From positions 1-31,681 of the forward strand of contig JBHJHK010000109.1 of the NCBI GenBank assembly GCA_050330975.1: a stretch of 31,681 nucleotides of DNA. The letters are read 5' to 3'. Made by a program: the position numbers and the translations under genes. The notes beneath the pieces are model-generated. The model was given only the letters and a program-made list of their open reading frames with translations, was not told the origin of the DNA and did no database searches. How positions within the stretch are numbered: the first letter of the stretch is position 1; every line of letters begins with the position of its first letter. Source of the stretch: JBHJHK01 sp050330975. GTDB lineage: Bacteria > Pseudomonadota > Gammaproteobacteria > Competibacterales > Competibacteraceae. Shown here one piece after another: positions 6,293 through 13,951 of this stretch.

Positions 6293-8299
6293 ATGGCAGA
6301 TTCCATCGAGCCCAGCACTCCCCTGATCCAGCGCCTCGTGGCCCATGTGGAACAAGCCCCCAAGCGAGTGGGTTGCGAGAACGCCTGTATCCATCTCCTC
6401 TCCCGAGATCGACGGCGCCTGATCTGTCAGGCCATCTCCGATGGCCTGCGGGCCACCCATCTGGCCTATGGCTTGGATCTGTCGGCCTGCTTGGCGGCCT
6501 CGGAGATTTTTGCCAGCAAACAGCCCTTGGCCATCGACGACGCCGTCAACGACCCTCGGGTGGCGGCGGTGGCCCGGCGCCGCTTTGGCCTCCAGTCCAT
6601 CACCTATTGCCCCATCTTGGTGGACGGCGACCCCCGGGGGATGATGACCTTTTCCTACAACCGCCACCACCGCTGGAGCGAACGCCAAGTGGCGGCAGCC
6701 CAGGCCACGGCCGATGCCTGTGGGCAATTGCTCAAGGACAATGCCTTGCCATCGCTGCTCCAACCCCCTTCTACCCAAGACACCTTGCTGCGGGCCATGC
6801 TCGACGCCACCCCGGGGATTGTGTTGGCCGTGGATCGCCACTTGCTCACCCTGGACGCCAACACCACCCTCGTGGCAAATGCCGACCTGTTTGACGGCGG
6901 GGGCGACGATCCGGTGCGCCTGTCCATTCAAGAGCTCATCCAGAGCACCGACCGCGACTACGACCTGCGCCAGGCCATCGACGACATCCTCAGCGGCGAG
7001 TTGGGGCGCTACGAGGCCCTAGTCCAGATTCGAGGGCGCTACTGGAATTTGCTCCTCAAACCCCTGCTCAACCTCCAGCGGGGACAATCCCTAGTGACCT
7101 TGGAAGCCACGGCCATCCCGGGCCTGGTGTTGAGCGGTGCCGACGTCACCCTGGTGATGCAGGCCCGCTCGGTGATGGAGGCCAACCAGCACATGACGGC
7201 CCTAGGGCGACTCTCGGCTTCGGTGAGCCACGAGTTCAACAACCTCCTCCAGATCCTCCAGGGCCAGGTGGACCAACTTCAGCAAGTGGTAGCCCGGGAG
7301 GATCTCGCGGCCGATTTTGACCAATTGCAGGCCACCGTGGGCCGGGGCGCCAAGCTCGCCCGTCAACTCCTCACCTTTGCCCGCCCCGAAGACGCCGTCA
7401 TCCAGCCTTTAGACCTCATCCAGCGTTTGGCCAACTGGTGGACCCTGTTGCAAAATGCCACTGGCCGCGACCGGCGCTTGAGTCTCCACATTCGCCATCC
7501 GGTCCAGGTCATGGCCGATGCCGACCAACTGGAGTTGGTGTTGGTCAATTTGATCATCAACGCCCGCGATGCCACCCAGCCCGGCGACACCATCGAGCTC
7601 CACGTGGATCGCCTAGAAGAAGCGGGCCTTGCCTACGGCACACTGGCCGTGGTGGACCACGGCGAGGGAATGCTTCCCCAAGTCCTAGCCCGGGCCACAG
7701 AACCCTTTTTCACCACCAAACCCCAGGGCAAGGGCACGGGTTTGGGGCTGGCCACCGCCCAACGTATCGCCGAATCCCAAGGGGGGCGCTTGACCCTCAC
7801 CTCGGAAGTGGGCAAGGGCACCACCGTCAGCCTATTTCTGCCTCTGGCCCAAGAGGGGCGCACCACCCCTGCCGCCACCCCTCCCCCCAAGGCCTACACC
7901 GCCTTGGCCCAAGGCAGTCAACGGGGGCGCATCGTGGTAGTGGACGACGAGCAAGCCATTTGCGGTTGGGTCAAGCGCAGCCTAGAGGCGGCCGGTCATC
8001 AGGTCAAAACCGCCACCAGCGGCGAGGTCTTTGCCCACCTCATGGCCCAAGACCCCCACTGGCCCGAGGTGATTTTGCTGGACATGACTCTCCAGGACAC
8101 CACGGGCTTGGCCCTGTTTCGCCGCTTTCGCCCCCACCACCCCACCTTGGGTTGGATTGTGGCCTCGGGCTACGCCGACAACGCCGACATTCAAGCCATC
8201 GCCCAAGAGGGTTTTAAAGAGCTCACCAAACCCTTTGACGGGGCTCAGCTGCGCTTGGCGGTGGAACGGGCCCTGGCGGCCCGGAGGCTGGATTCGTAG
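6293..8299 (+). CDS. Hybrid sensor histidine kinase with GAF, PAS-like and receiver domains (copy 2)
   Basis: A 668-residue paralogue of the kinase just upstream, with the same order: GAF-type sensor, PAS-like segment, HisKA with His 313 in 'SASVSHEFNNLL', HATPase boxes 'NLIINARD', 'VVDHGEGML' and 'GKGTGLGL', and a receiver with Asp 597 in 'LLDMTLQD'. All catalytic residues are kept in both copies, so both may be active and could form homo- or heterodimers. The copies differ mainly in the GAF-to-PAS linker, part of the PAS-like segment, the stretch just after the phospho-acceptor His ('VVAREDLAADFDQ' here against 'EDSPERYPGRT') and the linker before the receiver. The gap between the genes is 80 bp with no clear terminator, so co-transcription is likely. 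Start: ATG 6293, with only a weak GAGAT upstream. What the GAF domain senses is unknown. Confidence 0.9.
   Translation: MADSIEPSTPLIQRLVAHVEQAPKRVGCENACIHLLSRDRRRLICQAISDGLRATHLAYGLDLSACLAASEIFASKQPLAIDDAVNDPRVAAVARRRFGLQSITYCPILVDGDPRGMMTFSYNRHHRWSERQVAAAQATADACGQLLKDNALPSLLQPPSTQDTLLRAMLDATPGIVLAVDRHLLTLDANTTLVANADLFDGGGDDPVRLSIQELIQSTDRDYDLRQAIDDILSGELGRYEALVQIRGRYWNLLLKPLLNLQRGQSLVTLEATAIPGLVLSGADVTLVMQARSVMEANQHMTALGRLSASVSHEFNNLLQILQGQVDQLQQVVAREDLAADFDQLQATVGRGAKLARQLLTFARPEDAVIQPLDLIQRLANWWTLLQNATGRDRRLSLHIRHPVQVMADADQLELVLVNLIINARDATQPGDTIELHVDRLEEAGLAYGTLAVVDHGEGMLPQVLARATEPFFTTKPQGKGTGLGLATAQRIAESQGGRLTLTSEVGKGTTVSLFLPLAQEGRTTPAATPPPKAYTALAQGSQRGRIVVVDDEQAICGWVKRSLEAAGHQVKTATSGEVFAHLMAQDPHWPEVILLDMTLQDTTGLALFRRFRPHHPTLGWIVASGYADNADIQAIAQEGFKELTKPFDGAQLRLAVERALAARRLDS
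7153..7282 (+). repeat. 130-bp segment identical to 5042-5171
   Basis: Second copy of the identical block in the tandem kinase pair. Its sharp edges against diverged flanks look like recent gene conversion rather than uniform divergence after duplication. Confidence 0.9.
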
Positions 8300-8377
8300 G
8301 GGTCTTTCCCGTCCGCTCCTGCGAGAGTCAGCATCCCCAAGAGCTGGTATAACAGCCGCGTTGCGCGGCGGGGCGTC

Positions 8378-8520
8378 ATGAGCTGTATGACCATCACCAC
8401 CGCTGTCCATGACCGGCAGCTCGCCGAGCATGGCGGCTCCCAGGGTATCCGCGACGCGGGCGGCATCGAAAGTGCCCTGACCCGCCCAGTCAATCTCGCC
8501 AAATCACTCGCCATAGGGCA
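8378..8520 (+). pseudogene. Remnant of a Doc/Fic-family toxin (death on curing)
   Basis: After an ATG at 8378 the reading contains 'AVHDRQLAEHGGSQGIRD' and 'GGIESALTRPVNLAK'. This is the N-terminal signature of Doc-type Fic proteins, which inactivate EF-Tu by phosphorylation in Phd-Doc toxin-antitoxin pairs. The match stops near residue 45, and the following 25 or so codons are unrelated filler. The catalytic Fic motif (HPFxDGNKR type) is absent, as is any Phd-like antitoxin, so the piece should be inactive. It lies at the convergent junction between the second kinase (plus) and meaB (minus), a common place for scars. 'GGIES' replaces the usual 'GLLES', consistent with decay. Confidence 0.7.
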
Positions 8521-8555
8521 CTACCCGAATCCCAACCCGAGCCAAAGCACCGACC

Positions 8556-9578
8556 TCACCCCCCCCTTTTGCCCTCCCCTTCGCCGCGATAGCAGGCGAT
8601 GAGGCGCTGGACCCCGGCGGTGGGGGGCAGGCGACCGGCTAGCACCGCCGCTTCCACCGTCCCGCGCTGGGCGGCCACCTCGGGGTGCTGGTGGAAACTC
8701 TGGAGGAGAAAATCCTGGATCAGGCTCTCCATCCACTCCAAAGTCTGCTGGCGGCGGCGGTGTTGCCACACCCCCGAGGCCTCGGTGGTGGCGCGAAAGT
8801 CCGTGATGCACTGCCACAGGGCGTCGATGCGGGCCGCGGTGTGGGCCGACCCCGCCAGGGCCCGGGTCTGCCAACCGGCGGTGGCGGGGGTCAGGTAGGG
8901 CAACACCCGGTTGTATTCGGCGGCCAGGGCCTTGGCCCTGATGGCGTTGTCGCCGTCGGCCTTGGTGACCAAAATCCCGTCGGCCAACTCGACGATGCCC
9001 TTTTTCATCCCCTGGAGTTCGTCGCCGGCCCCGGTGAGGAGCAGCAATAAAAAAAAATCCACCATGGCCCGCACGGTGATCTCGCTTTGCCCCACCCCCA
9101 CGGTCTCCACCAAGACCACGTCAAAACCCGCCGCCTCGCACAACAACAGGGTCTCCCGGCTCTTGCGGGCCACGCCCCCCAAAGCCCCCTGGGAGGGCGA
9201 GGGGCGGATAAACGCGTTGGGGTGGCGACCCAGGTGGTCCATGCGGGTCTTGTCCCCCAGGATGCTGCCCCGGGTCCGGCTCGACGAGGGGTCCACCGCC
9301 AAGACGGCCACCCGATGGCCTCGGTCGCACAGCGCCATCCCCAGCCGTTCGATAAAGCTGCTCTTGCCCACCCCCGGCACCCCGGTGATCCCCACCCGCA
9401 GGGCGTGGCCCGTGGCGGGCAACAGGGCCTGGAGCACCGTCTGGGCCAGTTCTAAATGGCGCGGGGCATTGCTCTCGACGAGGGTGATGGCCCGGGCCAA
9501 CACCGGCCGGTCACAGGCCCTCACCCCTTGGATGTACGCCTGGGCCGTCAGCTCCGGCCGCCGGGGGGGCTGCGCCAT
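8556..9578 (-). CDS. meaB: Methylmalonyl-CoA mutase-associated GTPase MeaB
   Basis: A 340-residue G3E-family GTPase (ArgK/MeaB). P-loop 'GITGVPGVGKSSFIERL' near residues 63-79, then 'VAVLAVDPSSSRTRGSILG', 'TRMDHLGRHPNAFIRP', 'VETVGVGQSEI' and 'LVTKADGDN' are the family's nucleotide-binding and switch segments. MeaB protects methylmalonyl-CoA mutase and gates loading and repair of its adenosylcobalamin. It is the last gene of the prpE-mutA-mutB-meaB run. Its ATG at 9578 overlaps the mutB stop by one base (TGATG), so translation is coupled and the stoichiometry probably linked. A TTG immediately before (9581) would add one residue. Length is normal for the family. The earlier name ArgK (arginine-transport kinase) is considered a misassignment. 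Confidence 0.96.
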   Translation of the reverse strand: MAQPPRRPELTAQAYIQGVRACDRPVLARAITLVESNAPRHLELAQTVLQALLPATGHALRVGITGVPGVGKSSFIERLGMALCDRGHRVAVLAVDPSSSRTRGSILGDKTRMDHLGRHPNAFIRPSPSQGALGGVARKSRETLLLCEAAGFDVVLVETVGVGQSEITVRAMVDFFLLLLLTGAGDELQGMKKGIVELADGILVTKADGDNAIRAKALAAEYNRVLPYLTPATAGWQTRALAGSAHTAARIDALWQCITDFRATTEASGVWQHRRRQQTLEWMESLIQDFLLQSFHQHPEVAAQRGTVEAAVLAGRLPPTAGVQRLIACYRGEGEGKRGG

Positions 9579-11776
9579 CAAGCCGCCAGGCGCTGGTTGA
9601 GGGCCACCAACAACTGGCGGGCGGCGGTGGGAATCACCGTGCCGGGACCGAAGATGGCCGCGGCGCCCTGCTCTTGGAGGAAGGGGTAGTCCTGGGGGGG
9701 AATCACCCCCCCCAACACCACCATGATGTCCTCCCGTCCCAGGGCCTTGAGGGCCTCCATGAGCTGGGGCAGCAGCGTTTTGTGGCCGGCGGCTAAAGAA
9801 CTCATGCCGATGATGTGGACGTCGTTTTCCACCGCCTGGCGGGCGACTTCCTCGGGGGTCTGGAAAAGGGCGCCGATGTCCACGTCAAAGCCCAAATCGG
9901 CAAAGGCGGTGGCGATGACCTTGGCGCCTCGGTCGTGGCCGTCTTGGCCGAGCTTGGCCACCAACAGCCGGGGGCGGCGCCCCTCCTGCTCGGCAAAGGC
10001 GTCGGCCATGGCCTGGACCTCGGCGATGGCGGGGTCGTCGCCGTACTCCCGGGCGTAGACCCCCGTGACGCTCTGGACGCTCGCCGTGTGGCGGCCGTAG
10101 ACCTTTTCCAGGGCGTCGGAGATCTCCCCCAAGGTGGCCCGTCGGCGCGCCGCCGCCACGGCCCGCTCCAACAGGTTGCCCTCCCCCGTCTCGGCGGTGT
10201 GGGTCAACGCCGCCAGGGCCTCGGCCACGGCGCGGTCGTCGCGCTGGGCCCGCACGTTCGCCAGGCGCTGGACCTGGGCGGCCCGCACGGCGCTGTTGTC
10301 GATGTCCAGCACCTCGAGGGCCTCCTCCTCGGCCAAACGGTATTTGTTCACCCCAACGAGGGTGGCCGCCCCGGCGTCCAGCTGGGCCTGGCGGCGGGTG
10401 GCGGCTTCTTCGATGCGCAGTTTGGGAAGGCCGGTGTCGATGGCCTTGGCCATACCCCCCAACTCCTCCACCTCGCGGATGTGGCCCCAGGCCCGCTGGA
10501 CCAGGGCGTCGGTCAAGGCCTCGACGTAATAAGACCCCCCCCAAGGGTCCACCGTGCGGCACAAACCGGTCTCGGCCTGGAGGAAGAGTTGGGTGTTGCG
10601 GGCGATGCGGGCCGAGAACTCCGTGGGCAGGGCCAACGCTTCGTCCAGGGCGTTGGTGTGGAGGGACTGGGTGTGACCCGCCACCGCCGCCATGGCCTCG
10701 AGGCAGGTGCGGACCACGTTGTTAAAGGGATCTTGGGCCTGGAGACTCCAGCCCGAGGTCTGGCAGTGGGTGCGCAAGGCCATGGACTTGGAGCTCTGGG
10801 GATTGAAGTCTTTGATCAACCGCGCCCACAGGAGCCGCCCAGCCCGGAGTTTGGCCACTTCCATGAAGTAGTTCATCCCCACGGCCCAGAAAAAGCTCAA
10901 GCGCGGGGCAAACTGGTCGATGGTCATCCCGGCCTTGAGGCCGGTACGCACGTACTCCAGGCCATCGGCCAAGGTGTAGGCCAGCTCCAAGTCCGCCGGG
11001 GCCCCCGCTTCTTGCATGTGATAGCCAGAGATGGAAATGCTGTTGAAGCGGGGCATGTGGCGGGCGCTAAAGGCAAAGATATCCCCGATGAGGGTCATGG
11101 AGGGCGCCGGGGGGTAAATGTAGGTGTTGCGCACCATGTACTCTTTGAGGATGTCGTTTTGGATGGTGCCGGTGAGCTTTTCAGGCCCAACCCCTTGCTC
11201 CTCGGCGGCCACGATGTAAAACGCCATCACCGGCAACACCGCCCCGTTCATGGTCATGGATACCGACATGTCATCCAGGGGAATGCCGTCGAAGAGGATT
11301 TTCATATCCTCCACGGAGTCGATGGCCACGCCGGCCTTGCCCACATCGGAGATCACCCTGGGGTGATCGGAGTCATAGCCCCGGTGGGTGGCCAGGTCAA
11401 AGGCCACGGACAAGCCCTTTTGCCCGGCCGCCAGGTTTTTGCGGTAAAAGGCGTTGGAGGCCTCGGCGGTGGAAAAGCCGGCGTACTGGCGGATGGTCCA
11501 GGGACGGGTGGTGTACATGGTGGGGTACGGCCCCCGGAGAAAGGGGGCGATCCCAGCGGTGAAGCCCAAATGGGAGAGCTCTGCGATGTCGGCCTGGGTG
11601 TAGAGGGGCTGGAGGGGGATCCCCTCCATGGTGTCCACCCGCCAAGCGTCGGGGGCGCGACCGGTGGCGGCCTCTAGGCGCTGGCGCCAGTTGGCGAGGT
11701 CGGGGGCGGCACGGGACGCGGGGCTCTCGGGATAGTCCAGGCGGGTGAAATCGGGGAAGGGGGCACTCGTCGTCAT
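9578..11776 (-). CDS. mutB: Methylmalonyl-CoA mutase, large (catalytic) subunit
   Basis: A 732-residue adenosylcobalamin-dependent mutase that interconverts (R)-methylmalonyl-CoA and succinyl-CoA. The N-terminal barrel begins with 'YTTRPWTIRQYAGFST', which carries the conserved active-site Tyr, followed by 'GLSVAFDLATHRGYDSDHP'. The C-terminal B12-binding domain starts near 595 and has the base-off/His-on signature 'GQDGHDRGAKV', with His about 614 as the lower cobalt ligand, then 'IIGMSSLAAGH' and 'VVLGGVIP'. All expected segments are present. Its ATG overlaps the mutA stop by four bases (11773-11776). With the small subunit encoded next door, the enzyme is expected to be an alpha-beta heterodimer as in Propionibacterium, instead of the homodimer common in proteobacteria. 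Confidence 0.97.
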   Translation of the reverse strand: MTTSAPFPDFTRLDYPESPASRAAPDLANWRQRLEAATGRAPDAWRVDTMEGIPLQPLYTQADIAELSHLGFTAGIAPFLRGPYPTMYTTRPWTIRQYAGFSTAEASNAFYRKNLAAGQKGLSVAFDLATHRGYDSDHPRVISDVGKAGVAIDSVEDMKILFDGIPLDDMSVSMTMNGAVLPVMAFYIVAAEEQGVGPEKLTGTIQNDILKEYMVRNTYIYPPAPSMTLIGDIFAFSARHMPRFNSISISGYHMQEAGAPADLELAYTLADGLEYVRTGLKAGMTIDQFAPRLSFFWAVGMNYFMEVAKLRAGRLLWARLIKDFNPQSSKSMALRTHCQTSGWSLQAQDPFNNVVRTCLEAMAAVAGHTQSLHTNALDEALALPTEFSARIARNTQLFLQAETGLCRTVDPWGGSYYVEALTDALVQRAWGHIREVEELGGMAKAIDTGLPKLRIEEAATRRQAQLDAGAATLVGVNKYRLAEEEALEVLDIDNSAVRAAQVQRLANVRAQRDDRAVAEALAALTHTAETGEGNLLERAVAAARRRATLGEISDALEKVYGRHTASVQSVTGVYAREYGDDPAIAEVQAMADAFAEQEGRRPRLLVAKLGQDGHDRGAKVIATAFADLGFDVDIGALFQTPEEVARQAVENDVHIIGMSSLAAGHKTLLPQLMEALKALGREDIMVVLGGVIPPQDYPFLQEQGAAAIFGPGTVIPTAARQLLVALNQRLAA

Positions 11777-13905
11777 GGTGCGGTGATCTCAAGCCGGGTT
11801 TGCAGGGTGTGGAGCAGGTCCAAGCGGGGGCTCTTGCGGTGTATGCAGGCATCGACCGCGCCCTCGGTCAAGGCGCTAGGGCGCCCCGCCACCCACAATA
11901 CCCCATGGGGATTACGGGCCTTGAAGGCGGCGGCAAAGGCCGGCACCAGGGCGGGATAGACGGTGTCACTGGCCCCCAAGACCACCACGGGGGGGTGGGG
12001 AAAGTCCGCCGCCTCCAGGGCGACCGCCGCGGCGCGGTCCGCAGCGGCCAGGATATCGACCTCGGCGTCGCTGTCCAGGGGGACAATGGGAGGGTCGCCG
12101 ACGGCAAAGCCCCCTGCCTGGAGGAACTCGACGGCAAAGTCCAGCCGCGGCTTGAGGGCGGCGCCACCGCCTACCCCCACCACCACCGCCACCGGCTGGC
12201 CGTGGATCCGGCCATAGGCAGCTGCGTTGGCCCGCAGGGTTTCAAACCCCTCGCTGGCCCGGCGGGGCACCAGGGCCTGGACGCGGGGGCCAGGGGAGGC
12301 TCGAACCCCCAGGGCCGCCGTCAGCGCCCCCAACGAGGCCCCCGCGGCGGCGGCGGCCACCAGGGCTTCGCCCATGGCTCGGCCTTCGGCGGTGGCCAGG
12401 CGATTTAACGAGTCTTGGACTTCGGCGGTCACCCTCCGAGGGGCGGTCGCCTCGGGCGCTGGCGTGTCCCCGGCCCTCGGGGCGGTGGAGGCCGCCAGGT
12501 CGACGTAGCGATTGACACCCACCCAAGTGGTGCGTCCTTCCGCCACAGCGGCCAGGCGTTCGGCGGCCTTGGCCGCCACGCGAGCCTGGGGCCAACCCCC
12601 CTGCAAGGACCGTCCCATGCCCCCCTGAGCTTCGATTTCCCGGAATACCGCCCAGGCGGCGCGGCCCGTGGCATCCGTCAGGCTCTCCACATACCACGAT
12701 CCCCCAGCCGGGTCCAAGACCGCCCCCAACAACGCCTCCTCCCGGAGGATGGTGTGGGTGTTGCGGGCCAAGCGGCGGGGAAACTCACCCCCTTGCCCCA
12801 CGGGGGGGTGCTCGGCTTGATCAAAGGGGGCGATGGTGAGGGCGTCGCAGCCCCCCACCACGGCGGCAAAGGCGCCAGTGGTGGTCCGCAACAAATTGAC
12901 GTAGGGATCGAGGCGGCTGAGGGCGAAGGGGTCGGTGACCCCGTGGAGGGCCATGGCCTGGGCGGCTTCGCTCCCCCCCCAGGCGGCGACGATGGCCGCC
13001 CACAGCCGCCGGGCGGCCCGGAGCTTGGCGATCTCGGCGAATAGATCCGTGCCCACCGCCGTGGAGAACTGCAACTGGGCGGCGGCTGTATCCACCGCCA
13101 CGCCCCGGGCGACGGCGGCTCGTAGATAGTCCGCCCCAGTGGCCAGGGCCAAGGCGAGTTCGGTGACGGCGTCGGCGCCGGCGGCCCGGTAGCGGACGGT
13201 ATCCACCCCGGCGACGCGAATCCCCGGGGCCATCTCGCCATACCAGGCCATGAGGGGGGCCAGCTGGTCCCAGTAGGCCTCCAGGGCCAGGGGCAGGCGA
13301 CCATCCCTGGCCAATGCCCCCAGGGGATCGAAGCCCAGGCTCCCCTTGAGGTCTCGCCACGCCAACCCGTGGGATCTGGCGTGGGCGAGCCACAGGGCCC
13401 CCAGGGCCGGCCCCCCCAAATCGGCGTTGCAATACAAAGGGGTCGCCCCCAGGTCGATGCCCTCTAGGAGGGTTTGCAGCGCCGGGCCGTCCGCCAGCGA
13501 CAGTCCACCCCGCCCCACGGCCTCGGGGGGTACAGCACCGGGGTCGAGGCCCCAGCGGGTGGGGTCGTCCAAGGTCATCGCCACGGCGTCCTGGCCCCGG
13601 GGCAGGTCGGCCCGCAGGCGGGCGTTGCCAGCCGTCACCGCGCCCGGACCCACCTCCTGGGCCACGGCCCAGGGGATGGGGGCGGGCCGAGTGCCCCGAC
13701 CAAAGGGGGCCACCCCCGGCAAAGCCCCATCGATGGCCCTGAGCAGGGCCTCGGGGAGGTCTTCGGGGTGGTAAATGGGGGCTGGGCTCAGGCCCTCGGC
13801 GGTGGTGATGGTCAGCGCCTCCAGGGATTGGCCCTTGAGGGCATCAAGGGCCGCGGCGCGCCATTGCTCGCCAGAGGCCTTGGGAAAGTCGTCAAACAGC
13901 GCCAT
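11773..13905 (-). CDS. mutA: Methylmalonyl-CoA mutase, small subunit
   Basis: A 710-residue non-catalytic partner of MutB. It has the mutase N-terminal domain in a diverged form ('LFDDFPKASGEQWRAAAL' at the start; 'FALSRLDPYVNLLRTTTGAF' and 'LDPAGGSWYVESLTDA' in the barrel) and a degenerate C-terminal cobalamin-like domain that lacks the DxHxxG cobalt-ligand motif, as expected for small subunits. ATG at 13903-13905 is preceded by GAGGG on the minus strand. prpE ends 46 bp upstream and mutB overlaps the 3' end, so all are probably one transcript. At 710 residues it is somewhat longer than typical small subunits (about 620-640). Part of the excess is alanine-rich linker. Confidence 0.93.
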   Translation of the reverse strand: MALFDDFPKASGEQWRAAALDALKGQSLEALTITTAEGLSPAPIYHPEDLPEALLRAIDGALPGVAPFGRGTRPAPIPWAVAQEVGPGAVTAGNARLRADLPRGQDAVAMTLDDPTRWGLDPGAVPPEAVGRGGLSLADGPALQTLLEGIDLGATPLYCNADLGGPALGALWLAHARSHGLAWRDLKGSLGFDPLGALARDGRLPLALEAYWDQLAPLMAWYGEMAPGIRVAGVDTVRYRAAGADAVTELALALATGADYLRAAVARGVAVDTAAAQLQFSTAVGTDLFAEIAKLRAARRLWAAIVAAWGGSEAAQAMALHGVTDPFALSRLDPYVNLLRTTTGAFAAVVGGCDALTIAPFDQAEHPPVGQGGEFPRRLARNTHTILREEALLGAVLDPAGGSWYVESLTDATGRAAWAVFREIEAQGGMGRSLQGGWPQARVAAKAAERLAAVAEGRTTWVGVNRYVDLAASTAPRAGDTPAPEATAPRRVTAEVQDSLNRLATAEGRAMGEALVAAAAAGASLGALTAALGVRASPGPRVQALVPRRASEGFETLRANAAAYGRIHGQPVAVVVGVGGGAALKPRLDFAVEFLQAGGFAVGDPPIVPLDSDAEVDILAAADRAAAVALEAADFPHPPVVVLGASDTVYPALVPAFAAAFKARNPHGVLWVAGRPSALTEGAVDACIHRKSPRLDLLHTLQTRLEITAP

Positions 13906-13951
13906 GGGGCCCTCGGGGATCGTGGCAGACAGGAGATGGGGTGATCGGGCC

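Noticed and set aside
7438..8217. A 259-codon frame inside the second kinase gene
   Set aside because: Same-strand out-of-frame reading rich in Arg, Pro, Gly and His. The kinase frame carries all the motifs.
9815..11677. A 620-codon open frame on the plus strand opposite mutB
   Set aside because: It is Gly/His/Val-rich with no recognisable domain and mirrors mutB codons. High-GC third positions commonly leave the antisense frame open.
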